The notes below the pieces were generated by a model. That model was not told where the DNA came from, searched no databases, and saw only the letters and a program-made list of their open reading frames with translations. Positions 44,002 to 51,732 of a stretch of 64,000 bases of DNA are shown here, piece by piece. Source of the stretch: G965267425 sp965267425 (GTDB lineage: Bacteria > Bacteroidota > Bacteroidia > Flavobacteriales_E > Vicingaceae); assembly GCA_965267425.1 (NCBI GenBank), contig OZ253959.1, positions 806,001 through 870,000 of the forward strand, read 5' to 3'. The position numbers and the translations under genes are program-made. Every line of letters begins with the position of its first letter. Positions within the stretch are counted from its first letter, which is position 1.

Positions 44002-45225
44002 TTATTGATACCTCATCGTTTTGGCGGGTGTGATTCTGCTAATGATAAAAGAAGGAATAATAAGCACCAAAAAGGTGATAATCACGGTGAATAAATTCAA
44101 TAGGAAAATTTGAACCCAATTGAATAAAATAGGTACTTCAGAAATGTAATAAGATTCCTGTGGCAGTTTAATAATGCCAAATTCAAGTTGCAGGTAACAA
44201 AGCAAAATAGCTATCAAATTACCCCAAAACAGACCTTTCAGCATTAAATAGATTCCGTTGTAGATGAAAATTTTGCGGACACTCCAATCGAAACTACCCA
44301 GGGCCTTTAGCAAACCAATCATTGACACTCTTTCCAAAATAAGAATCAGTAATGCTGAAATTACATTGATGGCAGCAACCAGCAGCATCAATGTAATGAT
44401 AATTTGTACGTTGATGTCTTGCAACTCAAGCCAATTAAAAATATCAGGATTGGCTTCTGCTATAGTGGATGAATACAGTTCTTGATCAATGGAATTGTAA
44501 ACAAAATAGTTAATGTCTTCCAGTTTGTCGAAGTCATTGATCAACAATTCGAATCCACTAACCAGATGATCATTCCAATTGTTGAGTTTCTGAATATGGC
44601 GGATGTCCACAATGGCATATAGTTCATCAAATTGTGTGAATCCTGTTTCATAAATGCCTTCTACCTTGAATTTTCGAACCCTGGGAGGATCTTGTATGAA
44701 GTGCACATAAATGGATTCATCTAAGTCAACATCCAACATTTGTGCGGTATGCTTGGAAATGACAATTCCATTGGATTTTTTTTCATCGGACAACTGAAGC
44801 GTTTCACCAGTGATCAGGTTTTGTTTGAAAAAATTCCAATCAAAAAGCGAATCAACTCCTTTTAGAATAGTCCCTTGAATCATTTCACCTGATTTGAATA
44901 TTCCTGCTTTTAGCGCAAAAACCTGGATGTGATCAATTTCAGGAAGGGTATCTATCGAGGGATAAAAATCAACCGTTGTTGAAATAGGTCTGGTTTCATA
45001 AGCATTTTTGGATTCAAAATGGCGAATTTGAATGTGCGAACCGAAACCGACAACTTTCTCCTTGATTTTTTCTTGAAAGCCAGAAACGATGCATATTGCA
45101 GCTATCATCACCATTACACTTAAGGCAATGGCTACCTGCGAAATCGTTATGATTGGACGTGTATATCTTCCGGAAACGCTACCGTCCCGAATCATTCGGC
45201 GGAATATGAAATATTCGAAGTTCAA
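44002..45225 (-). CDS. LolC/E-like ABC transporter permease (MacB/FtsX fold)
   Basis: Inner-membrane permease of about 407 residues, similar to the lipoprotein-release permeases LolC/LolE. One N-terminal membrane helix (PIITISQVAIALSVMVMIAAICIVSG) is followed by a periplasmic domain and three C-terminal helices (from IIITLMLLVAAINVISALLILILERV). The chosen start is TTG at 45225, giving MNFEYFIFRRMI, the usual opening. An ATG at 45291 would place the coding start upstream of the promoter box and overlap the divergent gene. No LolD-type ATPase is adjacent. Confidence 0.85.
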   Translation of the reverse strand: MNFEYFIFRRMIRDGSVSGRYTRPIITISQVAIALSVMVMIAAICIVSGFQEKIKEKVVGFGSHIQIRHFESKNAYETRPISTTVDFYPSIDTLPEIDHIQVFALKAGIFKSGEMIQGTILKGVDSLFDWNFFKQNLITGETLQLSDEKKSNGIVISKHTAQMLDVDLDESIYVHFIQDPPRVRKFKVEGIYETGFTQFDELYAIVDIRHIQKLNNWNDHLVSGFELLINDFDKLEDINYFVYNSIDQELYSSTIAEANPDIFNWLELQDINVQIIITLMLLVAAINVISALLILILERVSMIGLLKALGSFDWSVRKIFIYNGIYLMLKGLFWGNLIAILLCYLQLEFGIIKLPQESYYISEVPILFNWVQIFLLNLFTVIITFLVLIIPSFIISRITPAKTMRYQ

Positions 45226-45250
45226 TAAAAGCCGTATCTTGCAATGCGTG

Positions 45251-45258
45251 CAAATGTA
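45251..45258 (-). promoter_or_regulatory. Promoter -7 box for the LolC/E-like gene
   Basis: TACATTTG on the minus strand, 25 bases before the TTG start at 45225. It rules out translation starting at the ATG at 45291. The usual -33 TTG is not clear. Confidence 0.55.
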
Positions 45259-45278
45259 ACAAATAATCGTCGCTGCGA

Positions 45279-46481
45279 ATGCATTCAACACGCCTCTTAT
45301 TGGCCGTCATATTCATCTTTTTTGGAGTTCGTCTGATTGCGCAATACAATGAAGAAATTGTTGTAGGAGCGCTACGAACAGAGCTGTATTTTCCTTTAAT
45401 CAAGGGAAAAAATGTTGCGCTTGTTGCCAATCATACTTCCATTTATAAAGAAGGCCATCTGGTAGACACCCTGTTACAAAAAGGTATAGGCATTGTAAAA
45501 GTGTTTAGTCCGGAACATGGATTCCGAGGTAAAAAAGATGCGGGTGAAAAAGTTGGGGATCAAGTGGATTTGAGCACAGGATTACCCATCATCTCATTGT
45601 ACGGAGACAATAAGAAACCCAGCCCTGAACAGATGGAAGGTGTTGAGGTGGTTATTTTTGATATTCAAGATGTTGGGGCGAGATTTTATACTTACATATC
45701 CACCATGCATTATGTGATGGAAGCAAGCGCAGAAGCGAAAATTCCCGTCATCATTTTGGATAGACCCAACCCAAATGGACATTACATTGATGGTCCTCTG
45801 TTAGATAAGAAGTATACTTCTTTTGTAGGTATGCACCCTGTACCTATTGTTCATGGAATGACTGTGGGTGAATATGCCAGGATGATCAATGGAGAAGGAT
45901 GGTTGGATGGAAAGTTAAAATGCGATTTGAGGATTATTCCAATGCAAGGGTATGATCATACATCATTTTATAAGCTACCCGTGAAACCTTCACCTAATCT
46001 ACCCAACATGAAGTCAGTTTATTTATATCCGTCTTTATGCTTGTTTGAAGGTACATTGGTAAGTATTGGACGTGGAACAGACTATCCTTTTCAAATTATT
46101 GGTCATCCGGATTTTGTAGCCGGAGATTTTGAATTTGTTCCCAGAAGCATTGAAGGGGCAAGTAAATATCCTAAACTGGAAGGAAGAACATGTTTGGGGA
46201 TCAATTTGTCACAAATGTCTGTGGAGGAAATACGCAAAAAACCTGGCATTCAATTGAATTGGTTGATTAACTTTTACAATGCCCTGCCGGATAAAAAGGC
46301 GTTTTATACCAAGTACTTTAACGTGCTTGCTGGAAGTTCTAATTTGAGGCAACAAATTGAAGATGGAATGTCGGAATCTGAAATAAAGAAAAGTTGGGCT
46401 TACGACTTGAATAATTTTCGCCAAATTCGATCTAAATACCTTTTGTACGCTGATTTTGAGCAAAGTATCAAAATAGATTAG
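45279..46481 (+). CDS. Exo-beta-N-acetylmuramidase NamZ-like (DUF1343)
   Basis: Secreted protein of 400 residues with a signal peptide (MHSTRLLLAVIFIFFGVRLIAQ). The DUF1343 blocks are clear: LVANHTSIYKEGHLVDTL, VFSPEHGFRGKKDAGE, VIFDIQDVGARFYTYISTMHYVMEA, ILDRPNPNGHYIDGP, and PSPNLPNMKSVYLYPSLCLFEGTLVSIGRGTDYPFQIIGHPDF. DUF1343 proteins from Bacillus and Tannerella have been shown to remove terminal MurNAc from peptidoglycan fragments (NamZ). A role in cell-wall recycling in the periplasm is thus likely. It is divergent from the permease gene. Confidence 0.88.
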   Translation: MHSTRLLLAVIFIFFGVRLIAQYNEEIVVGALRTELYFPLIKGKNVALVANHTSIYKEGHLVDTLLQKGIGIVKVFSPEHGFRGKKDAGEKVGDQVDLSTGLPIISLYGDNKKPSPEQMEGVEVVIFDIQDVGARFYTYISTMHYVMEASAEAKIPVIILDRPNPNGHYIDGPLLDKKYTSFVGMHPVPIVHGMTVGEYARMINGEGWLDGKLKCDLRIIPMQGYDHTSFYKLPVKPSPNLPNMKSVYLYPSLCLFEGTLVSIGRGTDYPFQIIGHPDFVAGDFEFVPRSIEGASKYPKLEGRTCLGINLSQMSVEEIRKKPGIQLNWLINFYNALPDKKAFYTKYFNVLAGSSNLRQQIEDGMSESEIKKSWAYDLNNFRQIRSKYLLYADFEQSIKID

Positions 46482-46511
46482 CTCTTGACTACGTTGTATT
46501 AAAGAAATCAC

Positions 46512-46519
46512 TAACTTTG
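46512..46519 (+). promoter_or_regulatory. Promoter -7 box for rpsA
   Basis: TAACTTTG, with a TTG at 46485-46487 (24-base spacer, longer than usual). It leaves an untranslated leader of about 85 bases. Confidence 0.6.
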
Positions 46520-46534
46520 CGCCCCTAATTAAGT

Positions 46535-46595
46535 ACCCGGTTTCGATATTTCGGGTTTTGTTCATCTCTTTCGGATAATATCGAAATGTCCGAAA
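46535..46595 (+). promoter_or_regulatory. Structured rpsA leader
   Basis: Three inverted repeats interlock in the untranslated leader: ACCCG (46535-46539) with CGGGT (46552-46556); TTTCGATAT (46541-46549) with ATATCGAAA (46578-46586); TTTCGGA (46569-46575) with TCCGAAA (46589-46595). The second clashes with both others, so the RNA could switch between folds or form a pseudoknot. Autogenous control by S1, as known for E. coli rpsA, is a plausible role but not shown. Confidence 0.55.
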
Positions 46596-46610
46596 TACAA
46601 TGTAAATAAC

Positions 46611-48788
46611 ATGTCAGAAAAGACAGAAGAAGCAACAGCACAAAAAGAAGTTGCTGACACAAAAAAAGAAGCTGCAAAGACACCTGTAAAGGCTACTACA
46701 AAAGCAGCAACGGCTAAGAAAGCCACAACAAAAGCCTCGGCAACTAAAACTACTGCCAAAAAGGCTACAACCAAAACTACTGCAAAGAAAGAAACGGCAG
46801 CCAAGCCAAAAGCAGCGGCTAAAAAGACAACAGCCAAAAAAACTGAAGCCAAAGAGGAGACTGCTCCAGCTAAGGTTGAGGAAAAGGTTGAAGTAACAGA
46901 AACTGCTCCGGTAGAAGAGGTTGTTGCAAAGAAAGAAGAGAAGGCTGAAGCAAAATCAGAGAAAGCAGAAAGTAAACCGAAAAAAGCAGCTGCTAAGTCG
47001 GTTCCAACTCCAGATAAAGATTTTGACTGGAGTGCTCTTGGAAAAAGAAATGAGGTCTATTCTGAAAAGGATAGAGTTGAAATGGAAAAAATGTATGACA
47101 AGACATTGACTACCATTTCTGTTCAAGATGTAATTGACGGAAAAATCGTTGCATTGACGCCGAGAGAAGTTGTTGTTAATATTGGATATAAGTCAGATGG
47201 TGTGATTTCACGATCTGAATTGAGATATAATAAGGATCTAAAAATTGGCGATGAAGTTGAAGTTTTTATCGAAAGTCAAGAAGATAAAAACGGCCAGTTG
47301 GTTCTTTCACATACCAAAGCAAGAGCTTTACGTGCATGGGAGCGTGTGAATGATGCTCTTGATACACAAGAAGTAATCAAAGGATATGTTAAGTGTAGAA
47401 CAAAAGGTGGATTGATTGTTGATGTATTTGGCATTGAGGCCTTCTTACCTGGTTCACAGATTGATGTTAAGCCAATTCGTGATTATGATGTGTATGTAGA
47501 CAAAACAATGGAATTCAAAGTTGTGAAGATCAACAAAGAATTCAAAAACGTGGTTGTTTCACATAAAGCCTTGATTGAGGCAGAATTGGAAGAACAGAAA
47601 AAACAAATTATTGCCAAACTTGAAAAAGGACAGGTATTGGAAGGAATTGTCAAGAACATCACTTCTTATGGTGTGTTTATTGACCTTGGTGGAGTAGACG
47701 GATTGATTCACATTACTGACCTTTCTTGGGGAAGAATTAACCATCCTGAGGAAATTGTGACCTTGGATGAGAAATTGAATGTGGTAATTCTTGATTTTGA
47801 TGATGACAAGAAAAGAATTGCTCTTGGTCTGAAACAATTGAATAGCCATCCTTGGGATCAACTTGACGAAAAATTGAAGGTTGACGACATCGTAAAAGGA
47901 AAAGTGGTTGTGGTTGCTGATTATGGAGCATTCATTGAAATTCAACCTGGAGTTGAAGGGTTGATTCACGTTTCTGAAATGTCTTGGTCTAACCACTTGA
48001 AACCTGCACAGGAGTTCTTTAAGGTAGGAGATGAAGTAGAGGCTAAAATTCTTACCCTGGATAGAGAAGACAGAAAAATGTCTCTTGGTGTCAAGCAATT
48101 GACTCCGGATCCATGGGATGACATTGAGAAGAAATATGGTGTGGAATCGAAACATTCTGGAAAAGTCACTAACATTTCTGATTTCGGTGTGTTTGTTGAA
48201 TTGGCAGACGGTGTAGATGGATTGATTCATATTTCTGATTTGTCTTGGTCTAAAAAAATCAACCATCCTACAGAAATCACGAAAGTTGGAGATGATATCG
48301 ATGTAGTTATCCTTGAAATTGACAGAGAGAACAGACGATTGAGTCTAGGACATAAACAATTGGAAGAAAATCCTTGGGAAGTATTTGAATCTGTATTTAC
48401 TGTAGGTTCAGTTCACCAGGGTACCATCATTGAATTGAATAAGCGTAGTGCGGTTGTTTCATTGCCTTATGGTGTTGAAGGAACTTGTAATATCAAAAAT
48501 CTTCAGAAAGAAGATGGCACTACTGCTGCTGCAGATGAAACATTAGATTTTAAAATCACGGAGTTTAACAAAAACGCCAAGCGTATTGTAGTTTCTCATA
48601 CTCAAATCTTTAAAGATAATGAGGCCAAAGATGAAGCTGCTAAGAAATCCGGAGCTAAGGCAAAAGCCAAAGCAAGCTCAAGAGCTGTTAAGAAAATTAA
48701 TGACAGCCAGGAAAAAACTACGCTCGGAGATTTAGATATTCTTGGAGATTTGAAATCTAAAATGGAAGAAGGCGAAGGTGGTAAATAA
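46611..48788 (+). CDS. rpsA: 30S ribosomal protein bS1 with Lys/Ala-rich N-terminal extension
   Basis: mRNA-binding ribosomal protein of 725 residues. Six S1 (OB-fold) domains run from about residue 172 to 670; domains 3-5 are closest to each other (GLIHITDLSWGRINHPEE, GLIHVSEMSWSNHLKPAQE, GLIHISDLSWSKKINHPTE). The first 135 residues are a low-complexity tail of Lys, Ala and Thr turning Glu-rich, resembling histone H1 tails. Its C-terminus also has a short AK-rich stretch (KSGAKAKAKASS). The rest is standard. Own promoter, structured leader and strong terminator. Confidence 0.93.
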   Translation: MSEKTEEATAQKEVADTKKEAAKTPVKATTKAATAKKATTKASATKTTAKKATTKTTAKKETAAKPKAAAKKTTAKKTEAKEETAPAKVEEKVEVTETAPVEEVVAKKEEKAEAKSEKAESKPKKAAAKSVPTPDKDFDWSALGKRNEVYSEKDRVEMEKMYDKTLTTISVQDVIDGKIVALTPREVVVNIGYKSDGVISRSELRYNKDLKIGDEVEVFIESQEDKNGQLVLSHTKARALRAWERVNDALDTQEVIKGYVKCRTKGGLIVDVFGIEAFLPGSQIDVKPIRDYDVYVDKTMEFKVVKINKEFKNVVVSHKALIEAELEEQKKQIIAKLEKGQVLEGIVKNITSYGVFIDLGGVDGLIHITDLSWGRINHPEEIVTLDEKLNVVILDFDDDKKRIALGLKQLNSHPWDQLDEKLKVDDIVKGKVVVVADYGAFIEIQPGVEGLIHVSEMSWSNHLKPAQEFFKVGDEVEAKILTLDREDRKMSLGVKQLTPDPWDDIEKKYGVESKHSGKVTNISDFGVFVELADGVDGLIHISDLSWSKKINHPTEITKVGDDIDVVILEIDRENRRLSLGHKQLEENPWEVFESVFTVGSVHQGTIIELNKRSAVVSLPYGVEGTCNIKNLQKEDGTTAAADETLDFKITEFNKNAKRIVVSHTQIFKDNEAKDEAAKKSGAKAKAKASSRAVKKINDSQEKTTLGDLDILGDLKSKMEEGEGGK

Positions 48789-48817
48789 CACTGTTAGTTT
48801 TAATTATTAGTTAATAG

Positions 48818-48855
48818 AAAACCCCAATTCAAATTGTTGAATTGGGGTTTTTTTT
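48818..48855 (+). terminator. rpsA terminator
   Basis: A 15-bp perfect stem (48818-48832 with 48837-48851, core CCCCAATTC/GAATTGGGG), 4-base loop, then eight T. It ends 37 bases before pyrR. Confidence 0.93.
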
Positions 48856-48874
48856 GAAATCAGGAAATAATTCT

Positions 48875-48882
48875 CATCTTTG
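48875..48882 (+). promoter_or_regulatory. Probable promoter -7 box for pyrR-pyrB
   Basis: CATCTTTG differs from TAnnTTTG only in the first base. It follows the rpsA terminator and lies 10 bases before the pyrR ATG, so the transcript would be nearly leaderless. That leaves little room for a PyrR-type attenuator. Confidence 0.4.
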
Positions 48883-48892
48883 CAACGCTACC

Positions 48893-49438
48893 ATGAAAGG
48901 TCGGTTAATTATAGATAAAAAGCGGCTCGAGATAATCATTCAAAGGCTGTGTTTTGAATTAATCGAAAATCACAATTTCTTCGAAAACACTGTAATTTTA
49001 GGTCTGCAACCTAGGGGAATCTATTTGGCAAATCGCATTGTTCAATGCCTGAAAAATACCCAGGCAGATTGCCAGGTAAAAATTGGATCATTGGATGCTA
49101 CATTTTTTAGAGATGATTTTCGTCGCAAGAAAGAACCTTTAATCCCGAATTTAACACAAGTCGATTTTATCATTGAAGACAAAAAAGTTGTCTTGATTGA
49201 TGATGTGCTGTATACAGGTAGAACTATACGTGCGGGTTTAGATGCCATGTTGGCTTACGGAAGACCTGAACTGGTTGAATTAATGGTGTTGATAGACAGG
49301 AGGTACAGTCGGCATTTACCAATAGAGCCATCTTATGTGGGATTGGCCATAGATTCATTGGCTGAAGAACGAGTGGCTGTTGAATGGAATGAAACAGATA
49401 AAACAGACAGGGTTATACTTTTTAATAAGGAAGAATGA
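48893..49438 (+). CDS. pyrR: PyrR-type uracil phosphoribosyltransferase/regulator
   Basis: 181 residues from the ATG at 48893; a longer frame from a TTG inside the rpsA terminator is not credible. The PRPP loop is KKVVLIDDVLYTGRTIRAGLDA, followed by the PyrR-type RPELVELMVLIDRRYSRHLPIEPSYVGLAID. In Bacillus PyrR binds pyr mRNA with UMP and promotes attenuation; here the leader seems too short for that. So it may act as an enzyme, or at another site. It overlaps pyrB by 4 bases. Confidence 0.9.
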   Translation: MKGRLIIDKKRLEIIIQRLCFELIENHNFFENTVILGLQPRGIYLANRIVQCLKNTQADCQVKIGSLDATFFRDDFRRKKEPLIPNLTQVDFIIEDKKVVLIDDVLYTGRTIRAGLDAMLAYGRPELVELMVLIDRRYSRHLPIEPSYVGLAIDSLAEERVAVEWNETDKTDRVILFNKEE

Positions 49439-50391
49439 CGGAGATGGTGAAAGACAAATTGAGTAACAGGCATTTGTTAGGTATTCAGCAACTGAGGAAG
49501 GAAGAAATTGAATTGATATTAGACATTGCCAGAAACTTCAAAGAAGTTATCAATCGCCCCATCAAAAAAGTTCCTTCACTTCGGGATATTACCATTGCCA
49601 ACTTGTTTTTTGAGAATTCCACACGGACTAAATTGTCTTTTGAGTTAGCAGAGAAGAGACTTTCGGCAGATGTAGTAAACTTTTCTTCAGCGGGATCTTC
49701 TGTCACCAAAGGTGAATCGTTAATAGATACAGTAAATAATATACTGGCGATGAAAGTGGATATCATCGTCATGAGACATCCCAACCCGGGTGCAGCTCAC
49801 TTTGTAGCGTCCAGAGTAAATGCGCAAGTTATTAATGCAGGAGATGGTACGCATGAACATCCTACTCAAGCGCTGTTGGATGCTTATTCCATTCAAGAAA
49901 AGCTGGGCGATGTCAAAGGACTCAATGTGGCTATTGTTGGAGACATTCTTCATTCACGGGTGGCACTGTCAAACATCTATTGTTTATTAAAACTAGGGGC
50001 CAATGTAAAAGTTTGTGGCCCTGGAACATTGATTCCCAAGTACATTGAAAGCACTGGATGCAAGGTGGAGCACAACCTTGAAAATGCGTTGAAATGGTGT
50101 GATGTTGCCATGATGTTGCGAATCCAGCATGAACGTCAGAAAGGAGGGGTTTCAAACGTTCGTAATTTTCCATCTTTGAGAGAATACACCCTGCAATATG
50201 GCTTGAACAAAAAGTTGCTGGATAAAATCAATAAGCCCATCACAATAATGCACCCGGGACCCATCAATAGAGGAGTGGAAATTACTTCAGAACTTGCTGA
50301 TTCTCAGCAATCAATAATCTTAGATCAGGTTGAAAATGGGGTGGCTGTTCGAATGGCTGTATTGTATCTGCTTGCCGGAAAAATTGAATGA
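49435..50391 (+). CDS. pyrB: Aspartate carbamoyltransferase, catalytic chain
   Basis: Commits carbamoyl phosphate and aspartate to pyrimidine synthesis. 318 residues; the carbamoyl phosphate loop STRTKLSFE starts at residue 62, with GDGTHEHPTQALLDA and HPGPINRGVEI further on. No regulatory chain gene (pyrI) is adjacent; PyrR precedes it. Such a pyrR-pyrB pair is common in Bacteroidota. Confidence 0.96.
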   Translation: MTEMVKDKLSNRHLLGIQQLRKEEIELILDIARNFKEVINRPIKKVPSLRDITIANLFFENSTRTKLSFELAEKRLSADVVNFSSAGSSVTKGESLIDTVNNILAMKVDIIVMRHPNPGAAHFVASRVNAQVINAGDGTHEHPTQALLDAYSIQEKLGDVKGLNVAIVGDILHSRVALSNIYCLLKLGANVKVCGPGTLIPKYIESTGCKVEHNLENALKWCDVAMMLRIQHERQKGGVSNVRNFPSLREYTLQYGLNKKLLDKINKPITIMHPGPINRGVEITSELADSQQSIILDQVENGVAVRMAVLYLLAGKIE

Positions 50392-50411
50392 CCCCATAAT
50401 TAATTATTTTC

Positions 50412-50419
50412 TATCTTTG
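50412..50419 (+). promoter_or_regulatory. Promoter -7 box for the STAS gene
   Basis: TATCTTTG, 18 bases before the ATG at 50437. Its last base is the G of a GTG that would otherwise look like the gene start, which argues for the ATG. Confidence 0.55.
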
Positions 50420-50436
50420 TGTTAAATGACGTGGAT

Positions 50437-50814
50437 ATGAGTCACACCATTGATAAACAAGAAAAATATACTCTGGTAACCATCGATTCTGAGAAACTTG
50501 ATTCTCAGGTTGCGCCTGCCTTGAAAACGGATCTGGTTGTGTTAAAATCAGAAGGAACAAGGAATATCATTATTGACTTATCCAACACACGTTATTGTGA
50601 TTCTTCTGGACTTAGCGCCATCCTTATTGCAAATCGTTTGTGTAAGGAAGCCAATGGTTCATTTGTACTTTGCGGCATTCAGGAGGCCGTCATGAAATTG
50701 ATTTCTATTTCGCAATTAGATTCCATTTTAAACATCACTCCTACAGCAGGAGAAGCCATTGATTTCATCTTTATGGATGAAATCGAGCGTGATGTTGAAA
50801 AGGAAGATGAATAG
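50437..50814 (+). CDS. STAS-domain protein (anti-anti-sigma type)
   Basis: 125 residues with the fold of SpoIIAA/RsbV: YTLVTIDSEKLDSQ, then IIIDLSNTRYCDSSGLSAILIANRLC. The DSSGLS loop (55-60) holds the serine that is phosphorylated in partner-switch antagonists. No partner kinase or PP2C phosphatase gene is next to it. The C-terminus is acidic. A broader link with the SiaB/SiaC pair 7.5 kb away is possible, but not shown. Confidence 0.85.
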   Translation: MSHTIDKQEKYTLVTIDSEKLDSQVAPALKTDLVVLKSEGTRNIIIDLSNTRYCDSSGLSAILIANRLCKEANGSFVLCGIQEAVMKLISISQLDSILNITPTAGEAIDFIFMDEIERDVEKEDE

Positions 50815-50823
50815 AAAAGGCTC

Positions 50824-51732
50824 GTGTCTCTGAGCATATTGATACTGGGATCCGGTTCTGCGGTTCCAACACTTTCTACCAGTCCCACATCTCAACTTGT
50901 TATTCATAACAGTGCTTATTACCTGGTTGATTGCGGCGAGGGAACCCAACTTAAACTCCGGCAAAATGGGGTTAAAATTCAACGCATTAATCATATTTTC
51001 ATTAGTCATCTTCATGGAGATCATTTTCTGGGGTTACCGGGATTGCTTTTTAGCATGAATTTGTTGGGCCGAACCAATGCCATTCACATTTATGGACCTG
51101 ACGCGCTCAAAGACATCATGGATTTACACCTGAAAGTTGCCAAAAGCAATTTAGGGTATGAAATTATATACCATAATACAGAAAACAGTAATCGATATTC
51201 CATTTATGAAAGTGAAACATTACAGATTTCTTCATTCCCATTAAAACATAGAGTATTGACACGAGGATTTCTATTTGAAGAAAAACCTGGGAAAAGAAAA
51301 ATCAATAAAGAACAAACGGACAAATTGGACATCCCATTAATTCATTATCAAAAATTGCAAATGGGTGAGGATTATGTAAACGATGGAGATATTATTCTCA
51401 ATGAACACTTAACCCTGGATCCTCCGCCTGCAAAATCCTATGCTTATTGCTCGGATACGGCTTATTCTGACAATACTGCTAAATACGTTGATGGAGTTGA
51501 TCTCTTGTATCATGAGGCAACGTTTCTGGAAGAAGACAGAGGAAGAGCCGATTCAACATTGCATTCAACAGCTCAGGATGCCGGTAAAGTTGCAAATCAA
51601 GCAAAGGTGGGCAAATTGCTTATTGGTCATATGTCAAATAAGTATAAAAACCACGCGCAATTATTGGCTGAAGCAAAAACACAATTTACAAATACTGAAT
51701 ATGCAGCGGAGAGTGAAACTTATCTTCCTTGA
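50824..51732 (+). CDS. rnz: Ribonuclease Z
   Basis: Zinc-dependent endonuclease that cuts tRNA 3' trailers. 302 residues from a GTG start. The metallo-beta-lactamase motif is HLHGDH (62-67), after LVDCGEGTQLKLR; the later metal ligands are in YCSDTAYSD and GHMSNKY. That none of the tRNA genes in this window encodes CCA fits a need for RNase Z. Its end overlaps the following apbE start by about 32 bases. Confidence 0.94.
   Translation: MSLSILILGSGSAVPTLSTSPTSQLVIHNSAYYLVDCGEGTQLKLRQNGVKIQRINHIFISHLHGDHFLGLPGLLFSMNLLGRTNAIHIYGPDALKDIMDLHLKVAKSNLGYEIIYHNTENSNRYSIYESETLQISSFPLKHRVLTRGFLFEEKPGKRKINKEQTDKLDIPLIHYQKLQMGEDYVNDGDIILNEHLTLDPPPAKSYAYCSDTAYSDNTAKYVDGVDLLYHEATFLEEDRGRADSTLHSTAQDAGKVANQAKVGKLLIGHMSNKYKNHAQLLAEAKTQFTNTEYAAESETYLP

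Noticed and set aside
45226..45291. Longer N-terminus for the LolC/E-like permease starting at ATG 45291
   Set aside because: It would overlap the divergent NamZ-like gene and contain the TACATTTG promoter box; the added residues (Cys-rich) do not fit the family.
46640..46870. Repetitive region, possible tandem repeat or CRISPR-like array
   Set aside because: The repetition comes from Lys/Ala/Thr codons in the rpsA N-terminus. It stays in frame, has no constant repeat unit and no unique spacers.
47559..48266. Long open frame on the minus strand within rpsA (235 codons)
   Set aside because: It is antisense to well-conserved S1 domains; its translation shows no domain and it has no promoter box. 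Other long antisense frames (in secDF, rpoC and at 9091-9663) were dropped for the same reason.
51440..51700. ApbE start 261 bases upstream, inside rnz
   Set aside because: The added 87 residues are an out-of-frame reading of the conserved RNase Z C-terminal half. The ATG at 51701 puts the membrane/lipobox segment at the N-terminus, as expected.
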